Assembly (NCBI RefSeq): GCF_003576645.1
Contig: NC_044922.1
Coordinates: 20,864,122-20,928,121 of the forward strand
From: Ipomoea triloba
Lineage: Eukaryota > Streptophyta > Magnoliopsida > Solanales > Convolvulaceae
Direction: 5' to 3'
Length of the DNA stretch: 64,000 bases
This document shows positions 10,832-22,700 of the stretch, piece by piece. Made by a program: the position numbers and the translations under genes. Numbering within the stretch: position 1 is the stretch's first letter; the number at the start of each line of letters is the position of its first letter. The notes under the pieces are model-generated. The model had not been told where the DNA came from. It saw only the letters and a list, made by a program, of their open reading frames with translations, and did not search any database.

Positions 10832-11633
10832 NATGACCAAAGTGATCACGTATGACTGCACCAAAACCCACATTAGCATGCAATAAAGAAGCATCAATGT
10901 TACATTTTACCATACCAAGAGGTGGAGGTGACCATACAGCAACTTCATGGATGGGAGTCCCATGCAATGACAAATTAGTTGAGAGATATGACTCCTGCCA
11001 TGTACTAACACAATTAACAATAAAATTCTTCAAAGAAACATCATTCCAGACCTTTGCATTCCATAAGGCGTCATTGCGTGCAGTCCAAATGGCCCAAATA
11101 CGAGCAGCCAACTCAATAATTTTTTGAGCATTATTCAGCCGAAGGTAACGCTCTACTAGACCAACAAGAGACCCTCCAATCTGATCAGTAAATCCATTCC
11201 ATGCAGTCATCGCTACTGGGCATTTACAAAACAGATGGTTAACAGATTCTATCACAGATGGGCATAGAATACACCCACCGTCAGCAGCTATGCCCCTAGC
11301 CCGTAAGACCTCTCTGACTGGCAAGATATTACGAACACATCTCCATATGAAATTACGAACTTTCGGTGGAACTCTCATTTTCCATAAGTGCTTCCATGCA
11401 GTGAACAGTAAGTTAGTCTCCGGGACCAAAAGAGAATTCGTCTGAGCCTGATAGCCAAGATGAACAGAATACTGACCTCTCAAGTCACCCTTCCAATACC
11501 AACAATTTGAAAATAAAGGCGATATCGGAGTCTTAATAATTCGCTCAACATCTTGAGCATCAAAAACATCACGTAACAAATCCAGATCCCAATTACCATA
11601 GCGGTCTAACAGATTACATACACGGGTTTCTCT

Positions 11634-11717
11634 AAGTTGAGGTGCGCATTCTGTGCGTATATAAGGGTCCTCACTAAGTTGAGGTGCGCATTCTGTGCGT
11701 ATATAAGGGTCCTCACT
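11634..11717. repeat. 42-bp tandem duplication in LINE ORF2
   Basis: A 42-base unit is present twice in tandem (boundary at 11675/11676) and encodes the 14-residue piece SEDPYIRTECAPQL twice. Same length as the four duplications at 9774-10031. Confidence 0.9.
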
Positions 11718-14536
11718 ATCAGCTAACCAGGGGGAACCCCAAACAAGTGTATCTTTTCCATCTCCTACTCTCCGAGCTACTCCATTACGAAGAAGGTCTT
11801 GACCTACCAGGATGCTACGCCACAAGTAACTTGGGTTATTACCCAATTTCGCTTCAAGGAAATTTCCAGTGGGGAAGTACTTAGCCTTTAAAAGTTGACT
11901 TACTAACGAATTAGGAGAAGTTAGTAAGCGCCATCCTTGCTTTGCTAATAAGGCAATATTAAACTCCCGAAGTCGTTTAAAACCAAGTCCACCACATTGT
12001 TTCAGAACTGCTAGACGTGCCCAACTCAGCCAATGAATTGACCTAGTTGTACTCGAACCCTTGCCCCACCAAAACCGATTCATAATCTTCTCGATGGACT
12101 CACAAACACCGATCGGCAAAAGGAAAACCGACATGGTGAAAATTGGCATAGCTTGAGCAACGGTTTTCAAAAGCACCTCCTTTCCTGCTCGTGACAAATA
12201 CTTTTTCTGCCACATATTAATACGATCCCTGACCTTCTGTTCCACATACTGAAACACTACCACCTTGCTCCGCCCCAAAAATGATGGAAGCCCTAGATAT
12301 CGTCCAAAATCATTTGTCTGTCTCACCCCAAACACCCCTGCCACATAGCCACACATTTCACTGCTTGTATTAGCACTGAAAATTATATTTGACTTATCAA
12401 AGTTAACCTGCTGACCAGAGGCATTACAGTAGCGCGTCAGACATCTCCTAACTTCCTGAGCTTCGCAATCAATCGCTTTGAAAAACAAGAGGCTATCGTC
12501 GGCAAAAAAGAGATGTGATATCGATGGTGCACCCCTAGCTACCCGTATGCCATGAATATTACCTCGCGCTTCTTGTTGTTGCAACAATAAAGACAACGCC
12601 TCTGCACAGACAATAAACAAGTAAGGGGATAGGGGATCTCCCTGCCGTATTCCTCGGGTGGGCTTTACAGTACCAACTGAAGTTCCATTAACCATTATAT
12701 TGTAAGAAACTGTAGACACACACATCATAATCAAATCAACCCACCTACTCGCGAAACCCAAAGCAGTAAACATACCAGCTAGAAAGTCCCATTCCATCCG
12801 ATCGTAAACCTTTGCCATATCGAGTTTTAATGCTGCCCACCCGCCAATGCCCAACCTTTTCCTTTTCAAGAAATGTCCAACTTCCCCTGCAATAATAATG
12901 TTGTCTGTGATTAACCTCTCGGGAACAAAAGCACTCTGAGATGAGGAAATAACCGTATCGAGTGCCACCTTCATACGAACTGCAATAACCTTTGCAAGAA
13001 CCTTATAAGCAACATTACACAGGGCTATTGGTCGGAGGTCTGAGACCCTTTCAGGAACTTTCTTTTTTGGAATTAATACCACATTAGTATTATTAATGTT
13101 CAAGGGCAGACAACAATTATTAAAGCATTCCTTAACAAAATCAGTAAGGGCCATACCCACAACCGACCAGAAAGATTGGAAGAAAGATGGAGTCATACCA
13201 TCCGGGCCCGGGGCTTTGTCTGGAGCCATAGCAAAAAGAACACTCTTCACCTCATCCATCTCAATAGGCTTTAATAAACTGGCATTTGTTTCCTGAGAAA
13301 TTTTCGGTGTGACAATATTTAAGATCTCAGTATTAGAACTGGAGGAATGAAATATGGAATTATAATATTGTAATACCACTGCATGCATTCGTTCATCATC
13401 AACCCACTCGTCATCTTGGTTCATAATGCGATCAAGATTGTTTGATTTCCTCCTATGACTTGCGAACCGATGGAAATACTTCGTATTCGCGTCCCCCTCC
13501 TTCAACCACAACTGTTTAGATCTCTGACGCCAGTAAATTTCCTCCTGTACTAGCAATATTCGAAGTTCTTCTTCCACATAACGAAACTGTTGGACATCAT
13601 GTAATAGTCGACTGCCCCGAAGAGCCTCAAGCCGCTCCCTCAAGTGCTGAATTCGACGACCAAATTTATGGAAATAATCACGCCCCCAACGCCATAACTC
13701 ATTGCTACAGTTCTGCACTCTTTGCTGAAAATCCATAATTGTAGTTTGTCTCCAGGAGGCTTCAACAATTTCTTTACACTGCACATCTAGGAGCCAAGCA
13801 GACTCAAACTTGAACTTTCTGGTAACCCTTCGCCTAGTTGTTCCTTTTAAATCCAAGAAAAGAGCACTATGATCAGAAGAAGTCGACACCATATTGAGGA
13901 CAGTAGCATCGTTATACAATTCACGCCATTCAACAGTTGCCACAGCTCGATCAAGCCGTTCTTCCACCCAAGACTCAGTGTCTCTTCCCCTTTCCCATGT
14001 AAACCTGTGACCAACCATGCCTAAATCATTTAGGTGACAGTCCTGTAAGACATCATTGAACCCCAAGATTAGAGCATTAGGGTGTGGATGATTGCCTCGT
14101 TTCTCTGCATGGCTTGCAAGGTCATTAAAATCGCCAATGATAATCCAAGGAAGAGTAGACTGACCACTTAAATCCCGCAATAAAGACCAAGAATTTTGCC
14201 ATCTCGACCTTTCAGGATATCCATAAAAGCATGTTAAGCGCCAAGGAGATACCCCATCTAACGTGACCACGACATCAATGTGATTGTTGGAAAAACTTAA
14301 CAGAGATGCCATACTCGCTTCTCTCCAAAATAACGCCAAACCTCCTCCAATTCCCACTCTGTCAACAGTGAACAAACCTTCAAAACCCATACGTACTTTA
14401 ACTCTTTCTAGTTGCATCGAAGTAGCCTTCGTTTCTATTAAGAAAACGAAATTGGGTCGCTTTAAGGACACGAAGCCCAATAACTCTCGAACTGTCCGAG
14501 GGCCACCCAAACCCCGGCAGTTCCAGCTTAAAGTAC

Positions 14537-15566
14537 TCATTTGGAGGGGCGGGTCTGGACCACCGGACCCGCCAAACACAAGTTTTTTGAGACGTCGACC
14601 ATACTAACATCAGCATTTTGACCCCGAGTATGTACTTGACCATCCTCCCGTCTCCTTTTCAACTCACAATGCATTGTGACTGTATCCTCCATTCGAACCG
14701 GATCAGAAGTTGGGAGAATAGCATTAGGAGACACACAGGAAGCATTTTCTGGAAGATCTTTAAGTAGCCACTTTGCTCCCACTGGCTTAGGAGGCCTACG
14801 AACTCCGGCACGTAGCCATGCACCATAAGGGTAGTCTTTAGGCATAATGTTCTCCTCGAATGCCTTACGGAAGAACCTATCGGAGTGCCCGATCAGGCCA
14901 CAACAGAAGCAGAAAGTGTTTAAGCGTTCATACCTAAACATGATCCACTGAAACTCCCCATTCCGCATCCGTAACTTCATATGACGCTTGAGAGGTTCGA
15001 TAGTCTTTAGGGAAACCCTAATTCGAAAGAAACTGTTTTTCCAAGTGCCACCAAAATTATGTGGATCAGCTACTTTAAAAGTTCCCACATAATTTCCAAT
15101 NTACTTTAAAAGTTCCCACATAATTTCCAATTTGCTCAATGAACTCAGCGGTAGCATACATCGTAGGAAGCTCGTGTATTTGAACCCAATAATCAATCGT
15201 ATCCAACAGTACCTCTTCTGGTCTCACTCCTGGTGCAATTGGCGAACATATTAGAGTGTTATTCTCAAAGAACCAAGGACCTTCATCAAGCACCCTTTGC
15301 ATATCACGACAGTGAGGAAACTGAAACACAAAGAGATTCTCGTCTAGAGGAACGATACGAACACCCATTACAGGCCTCCAAACTGAGGCCATGACTTGCT
15401 GCATATGCTCCACTTTGATGGGTCGATCCGTGAGAAACTTACCAAGTAGTTCAAAGTGGGTGATGCTGCCACTTGCTTGATCTTGAAACGGAGCGTCCAA
15501 ACCACCATCGTCTTCTTCCGCAAGTGACAGAACTGCACAGCTCTCCTCCAACGCATGCACGTCCAT
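14537..15566 (-). pseudogene. LINE ORF1: DUF4283 / zinc-knuckle nucleic-acid-binding protein
   Basis: The likely start is ATG at 15566 (MDVHALEESCAVLSLAEEDD). The N-terminal half is a DUF4283-type domain, as in ORF1 of plant LINEs and related host proteins (ELLGKFLTDRPIK, VWRPVMGVRIVPL, GPWFFENNTLI, DYWVQIHELPTMY). A zf-CCHC_4-like knuckle follows (CFCCGLIGHSDRFF); its expected fourth ligand cysteine is phenylalanine here. The protein would bind LINE RNA. The frame is broken by a 30-bp direct duplication (15071-15100 and 15102-15131) around the N at 15101. Since 31 extra bases shift the frame and the two halves are otherwise open, ORF1 may be intact in the real genome. The stop at 14539-14537 overlaps the ORF2 start. 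Confidence 0.85.
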
Positions 15567-15932
15567 GATGCCGACCAGCAAACAGACAAGAGGACAGACC
15601 AACCAGCGAAACAGACAAAACGAGGAAGAATAGCAAAAACAACTAGCAAAAAACCCTAGATGGACATAGGGAGAAAACTCTCTAAGAAACCCTAGAGAGA
15701 GAGCCGCTTTCGTTGGTCAATACTCGTTTGTTCGGCGTGAGTTTCATTAACTTAAATCCACCATTATTGTCACATTTTCAATCCAATAGTAATTTGAAGA
15801 CACAAATTAATAAACTGCACACATTAATAATGCAACCTTTACAAAATGCCATTTATTTTGTGGCCCTTTGTATTCAAGTTAGTTATTTATTGTACAACTC
15901 TCTTAGCACAAAAAATATAATAACAAATAAGG

Positions 15933-17013
15933 CAAAAGGGTCAAATAGCACATGTACTACCACTGATTATTCATCCAGCACCATGAATTAAAATATGGTC
16001 CATCTAGGTCATTATACTCCTAATTATTTTTCATCTATCATTTTTAGCATATTTCTAACAAGTAACCCATCTAATTTGATGACATGGAAAAATAAAATTT
16101 AAAAAAAATGATGACATGTTATTTATATGGATGTTTTGGATGATTTCTAGTTTTCTACCCTATTTCATTAATGAAAAAAATAATTTCTTGCAATGAAATA
16201 GGGTAAAAATCAAAATTGATATATAAAGTTTTAACTACAATATATGCATACGGGGTATTCACTATTGTTCGGCAATAAGATTTCATGGAAATTAATATAT
16301 GAAAATTAAATTATTTTTATAATAACTTAAGATATTGTATTGAGTAAAATTTTATTTTTATTTTAAAAATAAATTAATATTTTTGGATTTTTGGATAATT
16401 AAATAACTTAAGATGTTATATTTGTGGATGAATTTTTGCAATGAAATTGGGCAGAAATCAAAGTTACTATATAAAGTTTCAACTACAGTGCACTATGGAT
16501 GTATAACGGGGTATTCAGTGTCTTTCGACAATGAGATTCCATGAAAATTAATATATGAAAATTAAATTATTTTTTAAAAAATAATAAAATTTACTCAATA
16601 CAATATCTTAAGTTATTATAAAAAATAATTTAATTTTCATATATCGATTTTCATGGAATTTTATTGCTGAACGACTTTGAATACGCCGCTATACATACAC
16701 AGTAGTGCTTTCATTGCAAGAAATTATTTTTTTTCATTAATGAAATAGGGTAGAAAACTAGAAATCATCCAAAACATCATATAAATAACATGAAAACTAG
16801 AAATCATCCAAAACATCATATAAATAACATGTCATCATTTTTTCTAATTTTATTTTTCCATGTCATCAAATTAGATGGGTTACTTGTTAGAAATAGGCTA
16901 AAAATGTTATATGAAAAATAATTAGGAATATAATAGTCTAGATGTACCATATTTTAATTAATGGTGCTGAATAAACAATCAGTGTTAGTATATGGGTCTA
17001 TTTGACCCTTTTG
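15933..17013. mobile_element. 1.08-kb foldback element
   Basis: The left end caaaagggtcaaatag is matched by ctatttgacccttttg at the right. The inversion extends inwards for about 450 bases per arm (left gcatatttctaacaagtaac / right gttacttgttagaaata; left gatattgtattgagtaaa / right tttactcaatacaatatc). The right arm also has a 38-39-bp tandem duplication near 16753-16830. The homologous position in unit 1 (near 8840-8870) lacks it. No coding capacity. Confidence 0.88.
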
Positions 17014-17302
17014 TCAAAAAATAATAATAATAATATAATATAATCTGCATTTACAAATATAACACACTAGTATTGGAACTTAATATCTAACTGTTACTAT
17101 GGATAAATTGTTTACATAATTATTCATAATTTAACAACTAACTTTGTTTGGAGTTTCATTAACTTAAATCGACCATTATTGTCACATTTTCAATCCAATA
17201 ATAATTTAAAGACACAAATTAATAAACTGCACACATTAATAATCAACCTTTACAAAAAGCCATTTATTTTGTGGCCCTTTGTATTCAAGTTAGTTATTTA
17301 TA

Positions 17303-18194
17303 GAGTCAGTAATATTCAAAAAAGTTAGTCATTCCATACTAAAAGTAAATATTAATGCTTGAAAAATTCTCTTAATAATTTCAGATCAGTTTCCACGTAG
17401 TAGGCATGGATCGGATCGGATCAAATAAAGCAGTGATTTTGTATTGACCTGATCCACTTCCGATTTCTATGAATTAAAAGAAATCATAAACTAAACTAGA
17501 ATTGAGCACCAAAAAAAGACTAAACTAGAATTAGCAGATGGAAGATGTGGGGGGTATATGATTACTGCACGCGAGAATTGGTTTGTATTATTGTATATTG
17601 TTGGAGTTGTGGCGTGCGTTTCCTGATCTGACTTGGTAGTCAGCAGCTGAATGCCTGAAAGATAAAGCAGCTTAGGAGTGAGTAATAATAATGTACTCAA
17701 CCATAGTTGACAGTATTAACTAACAACTATCTACGTGTTTGATAAATGATTGTTAACTGATTGAGTTAGAAGGTATGACTGTTTTATAATTGTAGAAATG
17801 TGTTTGGTATATTAGCTATTAACTTATAGCTGTTTGATATAATTTATTTTCTCAAAAAGCTAATTGAAAGAGTTACTCTGAGCAACTTTTTAAATTTTAG
17901 CATTTTGGAGTAACAAAAAGCCAATTAACCAAACACTTATATTGGTTTTTTTAATCAAGTCAAACAGCTAATAGTGGTCAAATAAGCCAAAATTGACTGA
18001 TAGACTAACTATTTTATCAAATAGGGTCTATGTTTAATTTTTTTTCTCCCAAAAGGTTGAATCTCCAACAACCCAACCCCAAGGGCCTCCACACTCTGGC
18101 CCGACAAAACATTTGAGAGAATGTAAATTATGGTAACTACATAGCTCAACAGACAGGGCCAAATATCTGTGCACACAGAGAATCTGGGCAATTT
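17303..18194. other. Intergenic, no gene seen
   Basis: It starts with gagtcagtaatattcaaaaaa, which resembles the 3' end of the SINE family described here. The rest is AT-rich. The open frame at 17491-17700 has no domain. Confidence 0.45.
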
Positions 18195-19074
18195 ATATCG
18201 TGGACCAGGGTGCACAATGCATTGTGCACCCCGATCCAAAACGATGTCGTTTTGTTTTAATTAACGGCTTTTCCGTTTTTCGTTCGGCCTTAACTTATAA
18301 AATGAGTTATGTGTATTTTGTGATGATATTCTATGCATTCTGTTGAGACATTCTGTGTATTCTAGTATGTAAGTCTGTACATTATTGATTTTCAATACCA
18401 TACCTCATGGAGTCACGGAACATAGGAGATAATACTTAAGCTTATATTTTGTGTATCATTTTCATTGATTATGTGTATTCTAGTATGTAATTCTATATAT
18501 TATTGATTTTCAATACCATACCTCATGAAACAACAGAGATAATACTTAGACTAATAATTATGTGATTCTATTCATAAATTTTGTGCATTCTGATATATAA
18601 TTCTGTGCATTATTGATTTCGAGTACCATACCTCATAAAATAGTAATGCTAATACTTAGTCTATTGATTGTGTGTATTTTATTAAATGATGTGTATTCTT
18701 GTATATACTTCAACACTCCATAGAATACACAGAATCACTACCCTAAGTATTAGCATTCATGTTTCATGAGATATGGTATTAAAATTAATAATGTAGAGAA
18801 TTATATACTAGAATACACATAAACACTCAATAGAATACATAGAATCACTACCCTAAGTATTAGCATTTCTGTTTCATGAGATATGGTATTAAAATTACTA
18901 GTATACAGAACTGTATAATAGAATACACATAAATACTTAATAAAATACACAGAGTTACACATAAAATACACAAAATTATACATAACGAAAATTGGACGAA
19001 CATAACTGTGTCCATTGCGCGTCAACTCCCGACTAACTTAAACGACGTCGTTTGTGGACCCTGGTCCACGATAT
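18195..19074. mobile_element. 880-bp foldback with internal repeated units
   Basis: Terminal inverted repeats are atatcgtggaccaggg (18195-18210) and ccctggtccacgatat (19059-19074). Inside the left end is a perfect 20-bp palindrome at 18210-18229. The interior holds about four units of roughly 110 bp in one orientation (each with tattgattttcaataccata or a variant) and then inverted copies (tgagatatggtattaaaatt). Related tggaccatggtcc words occur near 29855 and 36970. The target duplication was not resolved. Confidence 0.8.
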
Positions 19075-19251
19075 AACAATTGAACAATTTATTCACTTTG
19101 GACACAATCCCTACATTATTGCTGTCGAGTTTTGAACTTTGGTATCTTCTCCCAGCTATGTTTGATTTTAGTGGAAAGGGCCGGTAACTCTCAGCATAAA
19201 TAAAGACCATAAGTACAAATTTGACTGAAGATATGCATCTAGTATTTTTGT

Positions 19252-19550
19252 TAAAATAAGCCTGCCTGACAGAACCAGAAAGATTAGATGTAGGCTGTCA
19301 TGCTAAATTAATTAGATTGGTACATCAAGGAACCTCTGTAATTAGATTTCTCCAGAGTATGCCCTTTGAACTTGATGTAGGCTGTCATGCTAAATTAATT
19401 AGACTGGTACATCAAGGAACCTCTGTAATTAGATTTCTCCAGAGTATGCCCTTTGAACTTGTACTTTGCTTTCGGGTATATATACACATTTACATTTACC
19501 CAAAAAAAAAAATTAAAATAAGCCTGCCTGACAGAACCAGAAAGATTAGA
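19252..19550. repeat. 87-bp tandem duplication with a repeated flanking word
   Basis: An 87-bp unit starting gatgtaggctgtcatgctaa is present at 19287-19373 and 19374-19460 with one visible difference (attagattgg / attagactgg). The word aataagcctgcctgacagaa, continuing into ccagaaagattaga, also occurs on both sides (near 19255 and 19518). The region lies 3' of the E1 gene and could be part of its 3' UTR or flank. Confidence 0.85.
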
Positions 19551-19786
19551 CTTCACCTCACCAGTCACCAGAATTAGAGTCCTAATGATCAAAGATTGCA
19601 CATGCCATTTGATGAACTCAAATACAAACAGTAGTCAATTCGTATTTCTAAATTCCAGTATCTTAAAAGGCAAAAGAAATACCCACCCTTTCTATATATA
19701 TGCCACACTTTAATTGAACAAAGGATTTGAGAAAAGGTCTGACTAAGAGCTGCACTGTCATAGAAATTCTGTACCGGACCGAATGA

Positions 19787-22700
19787 TCAGCGGAAGTATA
19801 CGGATACAAGAGGGATGTCAACATCATTCTCTTCATCGTCTTCACATGCTACCACAACATCCACGTGGCGCCGATATGGTGGCAACTCTACCTTAGCAAT
19901 ATCCCTTGCCAAATCCACAATTTTCTTGTTCATCCGCTCCTTGTGCCTAGGAAACATGCTGTTAAAAAGCAGGGAGTTCCCACATGAAATGCTGTACGCA
20001 TTCAAGCCTTTATCTGCCAACCATTGGATAAGTTCCTTCAGCGTGGGATTGTCCTTAACAACCCATCTATCCCAAACAGTCCAGCTCATGTCCCGGTGCT
20101 TGATGACCTTGGGAGGAACCGGCTCAGCCATGGAGAATAGAGGTAAAGCAAGGTTGGCGAACGTGTTGCGATAGTGTTCCAGTTTGTGTCCCCCATCTAA
20201 AACCTTGTAGAGCTCAAGGCAAACCAAACCAGTAGCCAGGGCAGTAGAAGTTGCAATTGCAGGTATAATCCTTCCAGCAATAAATTTGGCTTTCAGCTTG
20301 TCAACTTCAGGTATACTGTAGTTTCTTGCCCGCATATTTGCAAGCCCAGCAATCAAATCCATGTGGTAATTTGTATTGTTATCCTGCTTGACAAATAACA
20401 TCCACAAAATAATTTTATGTACGTAGTAAATCATGCACAATTTAGAAATCAATAAAATGCAGCACCGTACCAAATTAAGCAAAAGTATTGATCCAGAGAA
20501 GAAAAAAATTAAGACCTTTTCAAATTGAATAGGCTTCATCCTGAAGTTAGGAGGTAGACGCTTTCGACACTGCTCAAGCTTCATTATTAGTTCATTGATT
20601 ACTGCAGCATTATCTATAGAAGCAATTGATAGATTGGTAGCTTTCTCATCGGTCACAATTTTTGCATCTTTCTTTGGTTGAAATTCAGGAACGACAACAC
20701 TATCTACAGCTTCAGCCAATTTCTTTGGGTGCGTAGCCCATTCAGGGATGGGTATGCCAAATGTCTCAGCACGTAATATGGATGCAGCCATAATGAAATG
20801 GAGATGACTAGGATCCTTGGAAGAAAACTGCAATGGATGAGGGAAACGCTTAGGGGCTGACCAGAAAGGTGCTCCACTACTTGTTATGGCATCCTCAGGA
20901 AAAGTGAAAATCAATTGTTTGATACGGTTTGCAAAATAATCTTCAAACCTACAAAAAGAAAACCAAGTCAGAAAATTTATCATAGATTAGTAGAAAATGA
21001 TTTAGTTCATAAAAATACTAGGAAACAATAAAAGAAAGATGATATCAAGCATTACTTCAGACGCGCCCATGCCACAGCATCTCGGAAGGTTTCACATCTA
21101 TCCCTATCTATGCACTCAAGAACATGCTCCAACTTGTCCCTTGCTTGAGCATCACCAGCATTGATCTGTGCAGATGTATATTCACCAGGACTAGAAAGAT
21201 AAGCATTCACTTCAGATGGTGTTTTTTCTAGTAACCCCTCAAACTCTGAGCGAGCCCATGTCAAGCAGTGATCAATGTTGTGTGGGAAAGAGTGCAGTGT
21301 GCACATTGGTGCCTGTTTCTCTGGAGGATCCCGTGATGCACCATAGTTCTCTGTCAAATGAGGAATCACCATCTGCGTGTTGCATTTGGTCCCCAGGGTT
21401 CCTGACTCCAGAAGTGGCTTCTGGAAGTACACGCATCTCTGATCAACATATAGCCTTGCATTCACATTGTCAAGGGCATTAATAACAACATTAAGATTCT
21501 CCCAGAAGGTGTCATCAAACACATTCTCAGTTTCAGGTCCCACACGATTTTGTAGAGCTTCTACAAGAAAATGAGGATTTATTGATGTTGCAGCTGCAGC
21601 AGCAATAGTTGATTTGGCCTGGCCAATGTTCCAATCACGGAAGAGAAACTGTCTACTAAGATTACTTTTTTCAATCACATCATCATCAGTGACTGTTAGT
21701 TTTCCTTGACTGTTGCATGCAACTCCCATTAGTGCTAAGTTCTTGAGAAACTCACAGCCCAATGCACCAGATCCAACAAGAAACATCGTAGCTTCTTCAA
21801 GTTTCTTCTGCAGTTTATGCCCAAAAACTGAAATTTGTGCATCATATCGGCTATTCAATGGACTAAAGTCACTAGGTTCCAGTGCCTCAGTAGGAAGTGA
21901 TTCCACAGAATCAAAGTAAAAGAACTGCAAAGAAATAGGGGAATGACTGTCAGCTTAATCTATAATAAAGAAACAGAAAATAAGTGAGACAAAATTGCCA
22001 TCATGGATAGAGGTAGAGATGCAGCATGAGTCAATAAACCCCTCCCATCCAAAAACATGGATAGAAATGAATGAGGGATAGAGAGAGAAAGCTTAGAAAG
22101 CAAATAAATGAAAGAAAATTCATAATCCAGGACTGGTTTAAAGCTAATAGCCTAACACAAACATATCCTTAGCTGATCAAAGTTTAAACATAGACAAAGC
22201 AAAGCATTTATTTTGAACTCTTTGCAAAGAGAAAGTAACTATAACCTGAAAAAGTGGATGGAACTTCCCAGAGCATGCCTTGACAACCTCCTGTCCAACA
22301 ATACCACCAAACATCGCAGCCATTGGATTAAGTACAGCACGTGCACCAAAGGAAAAGTGTCTAAGAAGTTTTGGATTTATATCTTCTATTTTTGCATTTC
22401 CGAAGCTTTCGTTCATGTCATTGGCAATAAAGATTATTTTCTGAGCATCACCTTCAGATCCAGCAATGGGGAAACGCCCCATTTCAGACCTGAACTTATC
22501 GAGTGCTTGGAATGCTAAATGCAAGAGTGGCGGGTGGTCAAACTTTGAGAAATCACTAAGAAGAAAGTCACCAGGATCCTTTAGAGCTTCTCGCAACGGT
22601 TTAAAGTTCAAAACTTTGGGCTGCTTCACCTGAGTCACCATACCGCCTCTCTCATACATACCAAACTTCATTGTATCCTCATCAAGGGTGAAAGAATAAG

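Larger units (their letters stand above)
9485..14540 (-). pseudogene. LINE ORF2: AP endonuclease, reverse transcriptase, RNase H (broken)
   Basis: I chose the ATG at 14540 (MSTLSWNCRGLG), the usual start of plant LINE ORF2; its first bases overlap the ORF1 stop as ATGA. The order is: an AP-type endonuclease (GDFNDL, SDHSAL) in the first 230 residues; reverse transcriptase with GIRQGDPLSPYLF and the catalytic FADD (12495-12506); a zf-RVT segment (WKMRVPPKVRNFIW ... CILCPSV); and an RNase H domain (CNIDASL ... AETMAVKEAL ... ESDCQ). It makes the RNA-copying machinery used for target-primed integration. The frame is interrupted by the N at 10832, where 843 bp are repeated, and by a one-base shift near 9560 inside the RNase H C-terminus. 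After that shift the matching frame continues (QNHVAHVLARATG) to the poly(A) tail. In-frame 42-bp duplications distort the RNase H region. Some damage may be assembly error rather than true decay. Confidence 0.9.
9421..15738 (-). mobile_element. Full-length plant LINE (non-LTR retrotransposon)
   Basis: Minus-strand element of about 6.3 kb. It has a 5' leader (15567-15738), ORF1 (14537-15566), ORF2 (about 9485-14540) and a short poly(A) tail (T run at 9421-9431 on the plus strand). The flanking 13-15-bp target duplication gagtttcattaac(tt) lies at 9408-9422 and 15739-15753. The paralogous empty site in unit 2 (17149-17165) has a single copy of that sequence, confirming both ends. It is present as a 5'-complete copy, which is less common than truncated LINEs. 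The assembled sequence contains an 843-bp near-identical duplication, five 42-bp duplications and two N positions that probably do not all exist in the genome. Confidence 0.95.
8825..17302. repeat. Ancient tandem duplication, each copy with its own insertions
   Basis: Unit 1 (8825-15890) and unit 2 (15891-17302) share the same short host sequence. Both start tgtacaactctcttagcac, continue with tgcatttacaaatataacac and actagtat, then aactttgtttggagtttcat, and end caagttagttattta. Without insertions each unit is only about 330 bp. Unit 1 has gained a MITE (8901-9330) and a LINE (9421-15738); unit 2 has gained a foldback (15933-17013). The paired copies define each empty site. Confidence 0.85.
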
